DNA from: Shimia sp. R9_2
Lineage (GTDB): Bacteria; Pseudomonadota; Alphaproteobacteria; Rhodobacterales; Rhodobacteraceae
Assembly (NCBI RefSeq): GCF_017743735.1
Contig: NZ_JAGHRO010000005.1
Location: 124,001-188,000 of the forward strand
Length of the DNA stretch: 64,000 nt
Direction of reading: 5' to 3'
Shown: one piece after another, positions 1 through 8,085 of the stretch
Position numbering within the stretch: position 1 is the first letter of the stretch
Layout: every line of letters begins with the position of its first letter
The notes under the pieces: model-generated
What the model was told of the DNA's origin: nothing
The model's input: the letters and a program-made list of their open reading frames with translations, nothing else
The model's database searches: none
Made by a program: the position numbers and the translations under genes

Positions 1-1285
1 GCGGTCGCGCCTGAGGCGGGATCACCAAGGCGTTGCTTTCCAGCGCGAGCATGTTCGGGAACTGCGCCATCACCTTGGAGAACATCTCGTTCAGCGCGGC
101 GCGGGAGATATCAAACCGCTCGACGATTTCATCGGACTCTATGCGGAAGTCACACATCAGCGCTTCGATCATCCGGCCGCGCAGAAGGTCGTCCCCGGTG
201 AACTTATGGCCACGCGAGGTGGTGAAACGGCCCTCGCGGATGCCTGCGGTGTAAGCCGAGGTGGCCGGGGCGTTCTGCGCGTAGCCTTGTGGGAAACGCG
301 CGATCGAAGAGGCGCCGACCGCCAGCAAGACATCGGCCATATCGTCGGTGTAACCTTGGAAGTTGCGGCGCAGGGTGCCGTTGCGCTGTGCCACCGAAAG
401 ACTGTCGGTCTTGGTCGCGAAGTGGTCGATGCCAATTTCGTCGTAATTGTCCCAGAGGAAGAGCTGACGGGCTGTTTCAAACAGCGCAAGACGTTCCTGT
501 GGCGTTGGCAGCGCGTCAGATGGGATCATCTGCTGGCGCTTTGCCATCCAGGGCACATGGGCATAACCATAAAGCGCGACGCGGTCAGGAGACAGCGACA
601 GCAGCTTCTGCACGCTTTCGGTGATGCGCGCTTGTGTCTGATGGGGCAGGCCGAAGAGAATGTCGGCATTCACGCTTTTGACGCCATGCGCGCGGATCAT
701 GTCGACCGCTTCGCGGGTGATGTCATAACCTTGAATGCGGCCGATGGTTTTCTGGATATCGTCGTCAAAGTCTTGCACGCCGATGGAAGCGCGGTTCATC
801 CCGGCCTTTGCCAGAACAGCCAAACGGGCTTCGTCGATCTCATTGGGATCAATTTCGACAGAGAACTCACCGTCCTGTGCCATCGGGGCGACGTCGAAAA
901 TGGCACCCGCGAGATCTTCCATCATGCCGGGGTCAAGCAGGGTTGGCGTGCCGCCACCCCAGTGCAGGCGCGACAGGCGCACGCCCTCCGGTAAGATAGA
1001 TTTGAGAATCAACAATTCTTGCTTTAGGGTCTCGACGTAAGACGCCACCGGCGAAAGCGTGGAGGTGCCCTGTGTCCGACAGGCGCAAAACCAGCAGAGG
1101 CGGCGGCAAAAAGGCACATGCACGTATAGAGAGACCTCAGAACCTGACGGAATAGACTGAATCCACTCCTTGTAAGTGTCTGGGTTTACGTTATTTTCAA
1201 AATGCGGGGCGGTGGGGTAGCTGGTATAACGCGGTACTTTTGCGTCAAACAGCCCCAGTTTCGCCAATTGTTTTCCCGTTTCCAT
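1..1285 (-). CDS. hemN: Oxygen-independent coproporphyrinogen III oxidase (3' end cut by window edge)
   Basis: This cytoplasmic radical SAM enzyme converts coproporphyrinogen III to protoporphyrinogen IX without oxygen in heme synthesis. The reading frame opens at ATG 1285 and stays open to base 1, giving about 428 codons of a family near 450 residues, so only a short C-terminal piece is missing. The N-terminus carries the family pattern VPRYTSYPTAPHF, followed by the iron-sulfur motif CRRLCWFC (CX3CX2C) after YVHVPF, and the GGGTPT motif. No Shine-Dalgarno sequence precedes the ATG. An FNR box lies 38 bases upstream and is shared with divergent fnrL, which fits anaerobic induction. The aerobic counterpart hemF is at 17041. 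Confidence 0.95.
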   Translation of the reverse strand, partial: METGKQLAKLGLFDAKVPRYTSYPTAPHFENNVNPDTYKEWIQSIPSGSEVSLYVHVPFCRRLCWFCACRTQGTSTLSPVASYVETLKQELLILKSILPEGVRLSRLHWGGGTPTLLDPGMMEDLAGAIFDVAPMAQDGEFSVEIDPNEIDEARLAVLAKAGMNRASIGVQDFDDDIQKTIGRIQGYDITREAVDMIRAHGVKSVNADILFGLPHQTQARITESVQKLLSLSPDRVALYGYAHVPWMAKRQQMIPSDALPTPQERLALFETARQLFLWDNYDEIGIDHFATKTDSLSVAQRNGTLRRNFQGYTDDMADVLLAVGASSIARFPQGYAQNAPATSAYTAGIREGRFTTSRGHKFTGDDLLRGRMIEALMCDFRIESDEIVERFDISRAALNEMFSKVMAQFPNMLALESNALVIPPQARP

Positions 1286-1322
1286 GGGCGTAGGGGGTAC
1301 CTCAAAACACGACTCACTATCC

Positions 1323-1336
1323 TTGACCCAGATCAA
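1323..1336. promoter_or_regulatory. FNR box between hemN and fnrL
   Basis: TTGAC-CCAG-ATCAA matches the FNR consensus TTGAT-N4-ATCAA at 9 of 10 positions. Its centre is 44 bases from the hemN ATG and only about 15 bases from the fnrL ATG at 1345. That geometry fits activation of hemN and repression of fnrL by its own product; this is inference. Confidence 0.85.
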
Positions 1337-1344
1337 TTCCAGGT

Positions 1345-2097
1345 ATGGCTTATAAAATGACTGATCTTACCAAGTTTGTTGGCGGTTGTGAGAACTGCCC
1401 GATCCAGCACCGCGCAGTTTGCGCGCGCTGTGACACAGACGAGCTCGATCGGCTCGAGGAGATGAAATACTACCGCAGTTTTGAAGCGGGGCAGACCATC
1501 ATCTGGTCCGGTGACCGCATGGAGTTTGTGGGCTCTGTGGTGTCGGGGATCGCGTCCCTCACGCAGACCATGGAAGACGGCCGCACGCAGATGGTCGGGC
1601 TTTTGCTGCCGAGTGACTTTGTGGGGCGCCCGGGGCGGGAAGCTGCAACCTATGATGTTGTGGCAACCACGGATGTTGTCATGTGCTGTTTCCGCCGCAA
1701 GCCGTTTGAGACCATGATGGTGGAGACGCCACATGTTGCGCAGCGGCTTTTGGAAATGACGCTCGACGAATTGGATGCCGCGCGCGAATGGATGCTTGTG
1801 CTGGGTCGTAAGACCGCGCGTGAAAAAATCGCCAGCCTTCTGTCGATCATCGGGCGTCGCGATGCGGCGCTGAAGCTGTTGAACGGCCACGAAGAAATGG
1901 TGTTTGACCTGCCGCTGACCCGCGAAGCGATGGCGGATTATCTTGGCCTGACACTTGAGACGGTGAGCCGACAGATTTCCGCGCTCAAAAAGGACGGGGT
2001 GATTGTGTTGGAAGGCAAACGCCATGTCACCGTGCCGGACTTTCAGCGGCTTCTGGATGAGGCCGGAGATGACAGCGACGGCGGGATGATGGCCTAA
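1345..2097 (+). CDS. fnrL: Crp/Fnr-family oxygen-sensing transcription regulator
   Basis: FnrL binds a [4Fe-4S] cluster in the absence of oxygen, dimerises and binds FNR boxes. The 250-residue protein has an N-terminal cysteine cluster at C15, C18, C26 and C29, a central CC pair near residue 115 that would supply the fourth ligand, a cyclic-nucleotide-type beta roll, and a C-terminal helix-turn-helix with recognition helix ETVSRQ, whose E, S and R residues are those that read TTGAT. The most upstream ATG is only 8 bases after the FNR box; ATG 1357 (MTDLTKFVGG) has the same AGG at a better distance and is an alternative start. The gene sits next to two of its expected targets, hemN and ccoN. 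Confidence 0.93.
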   Translation: MAYKMTDLTKFVGGCENCPIQHRAVCARCDTDELDRLEEMKYYRSFEAGQTIIWSGDRMEFVGSVVSGIASLTQTMEDGRTQMVGLLLPSDFVGRPGREAATYDVVATTDVVMCCFRRKPFETMMVETPHVAQRLLEMTLDELDAAREWMLVLGRKTAREKIASLLSIIGRRDAALKLLNGHEEMVFDLPLTREAMADYLGLTLETVSRQISALKKDGVIVLEGKRHVTVPDFQRLLDEAGDDSDGGMMA

Positions 2098-2124
2098 GAT
2101 AAGAGCCAATTCTATCAGCAAAGA

Positions 2125-2158
2125 AAAAGGCGCCGGTTTGGGCGCCTTTTGTGTTTTT
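2125..2158. terminator. Bidirectional intrinsic terminator between fnrL and usp
   Basis: A perfect 10-bp stem AAAAGGCGCC/GGCGCCTTTT with a 6-base loop is followed by GTGTTTTT. The A-tract on the other side makes it usable for the convergent usp gene too. Confidence 0.85.
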
Positions 2159-2177
2159 GGGCATCAACCTGCGCAGG

Positions 2178-3017
2178 TTAGTGGGCAAGGAAGACAGGCA
2201 GGTGCGCGTGTTCCAGCATGTTGCGTGTTGCGCCGCCCAAGATGGCTTCGCGGAAGCGGGAGTGCCCATAGGCGCCCATGACCATCAGGTCGGCGTTGTT
2301 GTCCGTGGCGTGGCGCAGCAGCACATCTGAGACGCGAGGCTGCGTTTTGGAGAGTACATCCACCTGCGCATTCACGCCATGACGGGCCAGGAACTGTGAC
2401 AGCAGGCCGCCGGGATCAGAGCGGTTTGGACCATGGGTGGGAGGATCGATCACCACCACATGCACCACATCCGCGGATTTGAGGAACGGCAGCGCCGCGC
2501 GTGTAGCAACCAGCGCTTCGGCGCTTTCGTTCCAGCCGATGCAGACGGTTTTGGGCGTTTTGATGGGGGGCGCTGATTCTGGCACCATCAAAACCGGAGC
2601 CTGCCCCTCAAAGAGCGCGGCCTCAAGCGTGGGTTCCAGCTCGTTGCCGTGGTTTTTGCCGTAAGGTTTCGGGAGCACAACAAGATCTGCAAAGCGCGCG
2701 CGTGATGCGACATGGCGTCCCAGGTCCGCGATCTGAGCAACGCCCATATCGCTGGCCCAACGCACGGTGCTGCTGTTGAGTTTCGCCTCTGCTTTGTCCT
2801 GAATTTCCTTGGCTTCGCCGTGGGCGCGGGCGAGCATTTCCTGCATCAGGATCGCGTCTGCTCCGGCATAAAAATAACCGGTCTGAGAGCGGTCTACACC
2901 AAGGGCAAGCACGTCCAGATGGGCGTCTTGCGCCTCGGTCAGGGCGATGGATTGCTCAAGCGCCGCGCGGGCAATGTCAGCGTCGGTCATGACGCAGAGA
3001 AGTGTTTTGTAGTCCAT
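2178..3017 (-). CDS. Tandem-domain universal stress protein
   Basis: A 279-residue protein made of two UspA folds. The N-terminal half (MDYKTLLCVM...) is the more diverged; the second starts near residue 155 (KTVCIGWNESAEALVA) and ends with the ATP-binding pattern MGAYGHSRFREAILGGATRN (G-2X-G-9X-G-S/T). Such proteins bind ATP and help survival under energy or oxygen limitation; the precise role is not predictable. It is divergent from ccoN, and the FNR box at 3132 lies between them. On the minus strand, TAATCA at 3106-3101 would be a -10 placing that box near -43, so FnrL control is likely. Confidence 0.88.
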   Translation of the reverse strand: MDYKTLLCVMTDADIARAALEQSIALTEAQDAHLDVLALGVDRSQTGYFYAGADAILMQEMLARAHGEAKEIQDKAEAKLNSSTVRWASDMGVAQIADLGRHVASRARFADLVVLPKPYGKNHGNELEPTLEAALFEGQAPVLMVPESAPPIKTPKTVCIGWNESAEALVATRAALPFLKSADVVHVVVIDPPTHGPNRSDPGGLLSQFLARHGVNAQVDVLSKTQPRVSDVLLRHATDNNADLMVMGAYGHSRFREAILGGATRNMLEHAHLPVFLAH

Positions 3018-3131
3018 TCGAACCTACCGTTGTTTGAAAATGAAGTCTGGACCGTGAGGGCTTTCCAATGTGTCGGCGAGAAAGATGCTGGCCTTGGATA
3101 TGATTAAGTCCTACACGCCGCGCGACTTTCC

Positions 3132-3145
3132 TTGATGCAGATCAA
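3132..3145. promoter_or_regulatory. Perfect FNR box shared by usp and ccoN
   Basis: TTGAT-GCAG-ATCAA is an exact match to the FNR consensus. Its centre is about 98 bases upstream of the ccoN ATG and 121 bases from the usp ATG, leaving room for class II promoters in both directions. An in-frame TTG inside the box could extend ccoN upstream but is not a credible start. Confidence 0.92.
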
Positions 3146-3236
3146 GGCGGCATTAACGCTGCACCCGCAAAACATGGACTGTCTAAATCCGCTAAGGCTC
3201 TGGAGACTCGGGCCAAGCAAGACGAAGGGACGCGAA

Positions 3237-4838
3237 ATGGTAAATTACTTCAAGCTGATCGCGCTTGGCCTCATCACATTTTTTGCGATGATTGCGGCCA
3301 ACTATGCGCGTGATCTGGCTTATATGGTACACGCCCTCATTATCGCGGGCGTGTCCTTTGGGCTGTTTATTTGGGTTTTGCGCGGTACCGGCACAAAAAC
3401 GGTGATCGCGCAGGACGAATATATGGACGACGTGATCCGCTACGGGGTCATTGCAACCGCATTCTGGGGCGTTGTTGGTTTCCTGGCAGGCGTATTTATC
3501 GCCTTTCAGCTGGCCTTCCCGGTCCTGAACTTTGATTGGGCACAGGGCTACGCCAACTTTGGCCGCCTGCGTCCGCTGCACACATCTGCTGTGATCTTTG
3601 CATTTGGCGGCAACGCCTTGCTGGCGACCTCCTTCTATGTTGTGCAGCGCACCAGCGCCGCGCGCCTCTGGGGCGGCAACCTGGCATGGTTTGTGTTCTG
3701 GGGCTATCAGCTGTTCATCGTACTGGCGGCCACCGGCTATGTTCTGGGCGGCACACAGTCCAAGGAATATGCCGAGCCGGAATGGTATGTTGACCTGTGG
3801 CTGACTATTGTCTGGGTTTGCTATCTGGCGATTTATCTGGGCACGATCATCAAGCGTAAAGAACCCCACATCTATGTGGCGAACTGGTTCTATCTCGCGT
3901 TTATCGTGACCATCGCGATGCTGCACGTGATCAACAACCTGACCATCCCTGTGTCGATCTTTGGCTCCAAATCCGTTATCGTCTGGGCCGGTGTTCAAGA
4001 CGCGATGGTGCAGTGGTGGTATGGCCACAACGCTGTGGGCTTCTTCCTGACTGCAGGCTTCCTGGGCATGATGTACTACTTCATCCCGAAGCAGGCCGAG
4101 CGTCCGGTGTTCTCCTACAAACTGTCGATCATCCACTTCTGGGCACTGATCTTCCTGTATATCTGGGCGGGTCCACACCACCTGCACTACACCGCGCTGC
4201 CTGACTGGGCGTCGACCCTTGGCATGGTGTTCTCCGTCATCCTGTGGATGCCGAGCTGGGGTGGCATGATCAACGGTCTGATGACCCTGTCCGGTGCCTG
4301 GGACAAGCTGCGCACAGACCCTGTGATCCGTATGATGGTGATCTCGGTTGGTTTTTACGGCATGTCCACCTTTGAAGGCCCGATGATGTCGATCCGTGCG
4401 GTGAACTCGCTGAGCCATTACACTGACTGGACCATTGGCCACGTGCACTCCGGTGCTCTGGGGTGGAACGGCATGATCACCTTTGGCGCGCTCTACTATC
4501 TGGTGCCTGCGCTGTGGAAACGTGATCGTCTGTATTCCCTCAGCCTCGTGAGCTGGCACTTCTGGCTCGCCACCATCGGCATCGTGCTCTACGCGGCGTC
4601 CATGTGGGTGACCGGTATCATGGAAGGTCTGATGTGGCGTGAAGTGGACGCAAACGGCTTCCTCGTGAACTCCTTTGCCGACACTGTGGCTGCGAAGTTC
4701 CCGATGTACGTGGTGCGCGGTCTGGGTGGGGTCATGTTCCTCGCTGGTGCCCTCATCATGTGCTACAACCTGTGGATGACTGTGCGTAAGGCACCGGCCA
4801 AAGAGGCCAGCCTGTCCGTCGCAGTCCCGGCTGAATAA
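3237..4838 (+). CDS. ccoN: Cytochrome c oxidase cbb3-type subunit I
   Basis: CcoN is the catalytic membrane subunit of the high-affinity cbb3 oxidase; it holds heme b, heme b3 and CuB and reduces oxygen while pumping protons. The 533-residue protein is almost wholly transmembrane helices, with conserved histidine segments such as [42 protein letters not shown] and [19 protein letters not shown]. The start is ATG 3237 ([10 protein letters not shown]) with GAAGGGA upstream, which matches the usual CcoN N-terminus and length. It begins the ccoNOQP operon under the FNR box at 3132. Confidence 0.98.
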   Translation: MVNYFKLIALGLITFFAMIAANYARDLAYMVHALIIAGVSFGLFIWVLRGTGTKTVIAQDEYMDDVIRYGVIATAFWGVVGFLAGVFIAFQLAFPVLNFDWAQGYANFGRLRPLHTSAVIFAFGGNALLATSFYVVQRTSAARLWGGNLAWFVFWGYQLFIVLAATGYVLGGTQSKEYAEPEWYVDLWLTIVWVCYLAIYLGTIIKRKEPHIYVANWFYLAFIVTIAMLHVINNLTIPVSIFGSKSVIVWAGVQDAMVQWWYGHNAVGFFLTAGFLGMMYYFIPKQAERPVFSYKLSIIHFWALIFLYIWAGPHHLHYTALPDWASTLGMVFSVILWMPSWGGMINGLMTLSGAWDKLRTDPVIRMMVISVGFYGMSTFEGPMMSIRAVNSLSHYTDWTIGHVHSGALGWNGMITFGALYYLVPALWKRDRLYSLSLVSWHFWLATIGIVLYAASMWVTGIMEGLMWREVDANGFLVNSFADTVAAKFPMYVVRGLGGVMFLAGALIMCYNLWMTVRKAPAKEASLSVAVPAE

Positions 4839-4853
4839 GGAGGGCCGGCAGCT

Positions 4854-5585
4854 ATGGCTATTCTCGACAAACACAAGATCCTCGAGACCAACGCGACCCT
4901 CCTGCTTATTTGCAGCTTCCTGGTCGTAACCATTGGCGGCATCGTGCAGATTGCACCGCTGTTCTGGCTGGAAAACACCATTGAGGATGTAGAGGGCGTA
5001 CGCCCCTACACCCCGCTGGAAATGGCTGGACGTGAAATCTACATCCGCGAAGGGTGCTACGTCTGCCACAGCCAGATGATCCGCCCGATGCGCGACGAGG
5101 TTGAGCGTTATGGTCACTACTCACTGGCGGCGGAGTCCAAATACGACCACCCGTTCCAGTGGGGCTCCAAGCGTACCGGTCCTGATCTGGCACGTGTGGG
5201 CGGCCGTTACTCCGACGATTGGCACGTGGATCACCTGCGTGACCCGCAGGCTGTGGTGCCAGAGTCGGTGATGCCGAAATACGGCTTCCTTGAGAACCGT
5301 ATGATCGAGGGCGAATACATGGGCGATATCATGGCAGCCAATGCTGTGGTGGGCGTGCCTTACACCGAAGAGATGATCGAAAACGCGCAGTCCGACTTCC
5401 TCGCGCAAGCGGATCCGGACAGTGACTATGACGGCCTTCTCGAACGCTACGGCGAAGACAGCGTGAATGTGCGCAACTTCGACGGGCAGCCGGGTGTGTC
5501 TGAGGCTGATGCGCTGATCGCTTATCTGCAGATGCTGGGCACGTTGGTTGATTTCTCAGCCTTCACGCCTGACGCGTCCCGCTAA
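4854..5585 (+). CDS. ccoO: Cytochrome c oxidase cbb3-type subunit II
   Basis: CcoO is the membrane-anchored monoheme c-type cytochrome that passes electrons toward CcoN. The 243-residue protein has one N-terminal membrane helix ([20 protein letters not shown]) and a periplasmic domain with one heme attachment site, [14 protein letters not shown]; the distal methionine is probably in VMPKYGFL. It starts 15 bases after ccoN with an AAGGAGG ribosome site in the gap and is followed 10 bases later by ccoQ. Confidence 0.97.
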   Translation: MAILDKHKILETNATLLLICSFLVVTIGGIVQIAPLFWLENTIEDVEGVRPYTPLEMAGREIYIREGCYVCHSQMIRPMRDEVERYGHYSLAAESKYDHPFQWGSKRTGPDLARVGGRYSDDWHVDHLRDPQAVVPESVMPKYGFLENRMIEGEYMGDIMAANAVVGVPYTEEMIENAQSDFLAQADPDSDYDGLLERYGEDSVNVRNFDGQPGVSEADALIAYLQMLGTLVDFSAFTPDASR

Positions 5586-5595
5586 GGAGGAAAAC

Positions 5596-5781
5596 ATGGA
5601 AACATATTCATTCCTTCGCGAGTTCGCTGACAGCTGGATGTTGCTGGGCCTGTTCCTCTTCTTCGTCGGGATCATCTTTTGGGTGTTCCGTCCCGGCGCA
5701 AGCAAAGAGTATCGCGACAACGCCAACATCCCATTTCGCCACGCAGATAAACCCGCCACGCACAAGGAGGCGCGGCCATGA
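5596..5781 (+). CDS. ccoQ: cbb3-type cytochrome oxidase small subunit IV
   Basis: CcoQ is a small single-helix protein that stabilises the cbb3 complex. ATG 5596 follows a strong AAGGAGG site at 5584-5590 and gives 61 residues with one transmembrane segment ([18 protein letters not shown]) and a polar C-terminal tail. Its stop overlaps the start of ccoP by 4 bases (ATGA), indicating translational coupling. Confidence 0.95.
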   Translation: METYSFLREFADSWMLLGLFLFFVGIIFWVFRPGASKEYRDNANIPFRHADKPATHKEARP

Positions 5782-6647
5782 CCAAGCAATCCAAAAAGTT
5801 TGAGGGCGATCCGAACACCACAGGCCACTCCTGGGATGGGATCGAAGAATTCGACAATCCGATGCCGCGCTGGTGGCTATGGGTTTTCTACGCCACCATC
5901 ATCTGGGGTGTGGGCTACACCATCGCTTATCCGGCCTGGCCGGGCATCAGCGGCGCGACCGCAGGTGTGATGGGGTGGTCCTCCCGTGGTGACGTGGTCG
6001 AAGAGATCCAAGTGGCTCAGGACAAGCTGGCGCCGATCAACGCAAAGCTGGAAGCCGCTGAGCTGACCCAGATTGCGGCGGATGACGAGCTGAACAGCTA
6101 TGCGACCTCTGCAGGCTCTGCCGTGTTCAAAACCTTCTGTGCCCAGTGCCACGGCTCTGGCGCGGCGGGCGGCGTTGGCTATCCGAACCTACTGGACAAC
6201 GATTGGCTGTGGGGCGGTGACATCGAGAACATCTATCTCACCGTCAAACACGGTATTCGCAACGAAGACGACGACGATGCGCGCTATTCCGAAATGCCTG
6301 CTTTCGGCGAAATTCTTGAAAAAGAAGAGGTCGAACAGGTTGTGAACTACGTGATGTCGCTGTCTGGTGATCCGGTTGATGCCTCCATGGTGGATGCGGG
6401 TGCGGTGGTCTTTGAAGACAACTGCTCTGCCTGTCACATGGAAGACGGCACCGGTGACCGCGATCAGGGTGCTCCTAACCTTGCGGATGCGATCTGGCTC
6501 TATGGTGGGGATTATGCCTCCATCAAGGAGACGGTCACTTACAGCCGCTATGGTGTGATGCCATCCTGGTCTTTCCGGGACCGCCTGAGCGAAGCGGAGA
6601 TCCGCGCGGTGTCTGCTTATGTGCACCAGCTGGGTGGTGGTGAGTAA
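5778..6647 (+). CDS. ccoP: Cytochrome c oxidase cbb3-type subunit III (diheme)
   Basis: CcoP is the diheme c-type cytochrome that accepts electrons from soluble or membrane cytochrome c. The 289-residue protein has a cytoplasmic N-terminus, one membrane helix ([20 protein letters not shown], about residues 33-52) and two heme sites, CAQCH near residue 120 and CSACH near residue 215. Methionine ligand candidates are in EMPAFG and VMPSW. It is the last gene of ccoNOQP and is followed by a strong terminator. Confidence 0.97.
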   Translation: MTKQSKKFEGDPNTTGHSWDGIEEFDNPMPRWWLWVFYATIIWGVGYTIAYPAWPGISGATAGVMGWSSRGDVVEEIQVAQDKLAPINAKLEAAELTQIAADDELNSYATSAGSAVFKTFCAQCHGSGAAGGVGYPNLLDNDWLWGGDIENIYLTVKHGIRNEDDDDARYSEMPAFGEILEKEEVEQVVNYVMSLSGDPVDASMVDAGAVVFEDNCSACHMEDGTGDRDQGAPNLADAIWLYGGDYASIKETVTYSRYGVMPSWSFRDRLSEAEIRAVSAYVHQLGGGE

Positions 6648-6674
6648 TCACCCGCTTCCGATAGAACTTTAGTG

Positions 6675-6708
6675 AGCCGCCCCGAGCAATCGGGGCGGCT
6701 TATTTTTT
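6675..6708 (+). terminator. Intrinsic terminator of ccoNOQP
   Basis: A perfect 10-bp GC-rich stem (AGCCGCCCCG/CGGGGCGGCT) with a 6-base loop is followed by TATTTTTT. Confidence 0.92.
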
Positions 6709-6726
6709 GACGAATTTTTTCGCTAT

Positions 6727-6740
6727 TTGACTAAGATCAA
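6727..6740. promoter_or_regulatory. FNR box upstream of the AraC-type regulator
   Basis: TTGAC-TAAG-ATCAA matches the FNR consensus at 9 of 10 positions. TACCTT at 6763-6768 would serve as a -10 that puts the box centre at -41.5, the class II activation position, with transcription starting near 6775. Confidence 0.8.
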
Positions 6741-6836
6741 ATTTTACCGGGCAAAGCGGTGCTACCTTAGGGTTGTAGGCAGCGCGCTGCATCCAGCGCC
6801 GCCTCATTCGCCCGGTACGGCTGAGGTCCGGGCATC

Positions 6837-6888
6837 GGGTGCCAGTCTTTTCGTCCTGTTCGCGCGTTTCCTGAAGAGACTGGCACCC
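6837..6888 (+). other. Long hairpin in the leader of the AraC-type regulator
   Basis: GGGTGCCAGTCTTTTC (6837-6852) pairs with GAAGAGACTGGCACCC (6873-6888): 16 bp with a single G-T wobble and a 20-base loop. No U-tract follows, so it is not an ordinary terminator. It lies in the roughly 200-base leader expected from the FNR-type promoter at 6727-6775. It may be a structured 5' leader or a small RNA; its function is unknown. Confidence 0.6.
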
Positions 6889-6980
6889 CAAATCTTCCAA
6901 GAAAGTTCTTGCAAATCACGCCACATGCTTGGTTCAAGCGATGGCGTCTCCTAAATTTGGAGAGACTGCAGGAGGTCAAG

Positions 6981-7976
6981 ATGAACACGCACACCCGCTA
7001 TCCCGTCCAGAAATCTGTGCCCGCGTTTTTGGAGGCAGCTGGTATTTCGACCTCTGAGATGCTGCGCACCTGCGGGCTGCCCAAGGACCTGTTTGCCCTT
7101 GAGGGGCGTGCGCTGTCGGCCAAGCAGGTGTTTGATCTGTGGGAGGCCATGCTGGCGCAGGCCAAAGAGCCGCGAATGATCCTGGAGATGGCACGCGCCA
7201 TGGCTCAGGGACCCATTGTGCCGGCGGTTTTTGCGTTTTCCTGCAGCCCCAATATCGCCACGGGGCTTGAGCGGCTTGCGGTCTTCAAGCCCCTTGTTGC
7301 GCCTGTGCGACTGATCACCAGCGAGACCGAGCGCACGGTGACGCTGGAGATTGAGGTGGCTGATCCCAAATTGCGCATGCCAGATGGGATGGCCGCCTTT
7401 GAGATGGTCTATTTTCTGGAGCTGGGGCGGACCTTTACAGGTGTGGACTTCCTGCCGGTCGAAGTTGGCATGCCTGCGTTTGTGAGCGATCAGGATGAGT
7501 TTGACCGCTTTTTCGGGCGCAAGGCTGTCCTGAGCCGCCGTCCGCGTTTGGTGATGACAAAAACGGATGCCTATCGCCCTTTGATTTCGGAAAGCCCGCA
7601 GCTCTGGGCCGGATTTGAGCGCGAGCTGACGCGCCAGCTTGCCGAGCAGCGCCGCAATACGGCGATGTCTGCGCGGGTGCGCAGCGCGCTTCTGGAGCTG
7701 TTGCCAGCCGGTCGGGCCTCTGTGGATGCGGTGAGCGAGAAGCTTGTGACAAGCCGTCGCAGCCTACAGCGGCACCTGAAGGCGGAAGGCATGACGTTCC
7801 AGCAGGTTCTGGATAAAACACGCTCTGATTTATCGCTGCACTATCTGCGCGATCAGGCCATGAGCGTTGAAGAAATCTCCTATTTGCTGGCCTATCAGGA
7901 CCCCAATTCCTTCTATCGCGCCTTTCACACCTGGACCGGTGCGACACCTGCGCAGATGCGGCATGAAATGGCTTAA
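6981..7976 (+). CDS. AraC-family transcriptional regulator
   Basis: A 331-residue regulator of the type with an N-terminal arabinose-binding-like domain (about 20-200) and a C-terminal AraC helix-turn-helix (about 230-331, with VSEKLVTSRRSLQRHLKAEG and the second helix region YLLAYQDPNSFYRAFHTWTG). ATG 6981 was chosen because of the strong GGAGG at 6971-6975; upstream non-ATG starts lack one. The gene stands between the cbb3 structural and assembly operons and has its own FNR box and a long structured leader. Its target and ligand are not evident. Confidence 0.88.
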   Translation: MNTHTRYPVQKSVPAFLEAAGISTSEMLRTCGLPKDLFALEGRALSAKQVFDLWEAMLAQAKEPRMILEMARAMAQGPIVPAVFAFSCSPNIATGLERLAVFKPLVAPVRLITSETERTVTLEIEVADPKLRMPDGMAAFEMVYFLELGRTFTGVDFLPVEVGMPAFVSDQDEFDRFFGRKAVLSRRPRLVMTKTDAYRPLISESPQLWAGFERELTRQLAEQRRNTAMSARVRSALLELLPAGRASVDAVSEKLVTSRRSLQRHLKAEGMTFQQVLDKTRSDLSLHYLRDQAMSVEEISYLLAYQDPNSFYRAFHTWTGATPAQMRHEMA

Positions 7977-8009
7977 GTCCCTGAAAAATATGTCTATCAG
8001 ATGCGCCAT

Positions 8010-8023
8010 TTGACACAGGTCAA
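8010..8023. promoter_or_regulatory. FNR box upstream of ccoGHIS
   Basis: TTGAC-ACAG-GTCAA is a symmetric FNR-type site (8 of 10 consensus bases), 62 bases before the ccoG GTG. TATGAT at 8037-8042 could be the -10, although that places the box a little closer to the start than the classical -41.5. Confidence 0.78.
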
Positions 8024-8085
8024 TGTCCTGAAGTGCTATGATAGGTGAAGACTGATTTTGCCTCCAATAGCCAGAGAGTGATTCC

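Noticed and set aside
206-994. Plus-strand open frames within the hemN region
   Set aside because: They are antisense to hemN, whose motifs (CX3CX2C, GGGTPT) are clear on the minus strand.
3132-3236. Upstream TTG extension of ccoN
   Set aside because: The TTG is part of the FNR box, and the extra 35 residues are absent from the family; ATG 3237 has a ribosome site.
3192-5117. Very long open frame on the strand opposite to ccoN and ccoO
   Set aside because: It is a His/Arg/Gln-rich shadow of highly biased GC-rich codons; ccoN and ccoO are unmistakable and no ribosome site or family motif supports the antisense frame.
6727-6954. 75-codon frame in the leader of the AraC regulator
   Set aside because: No ribosome site, arbitrary composition, and it runs through the 16-bp hairpin; better explained as an untranslated leader.
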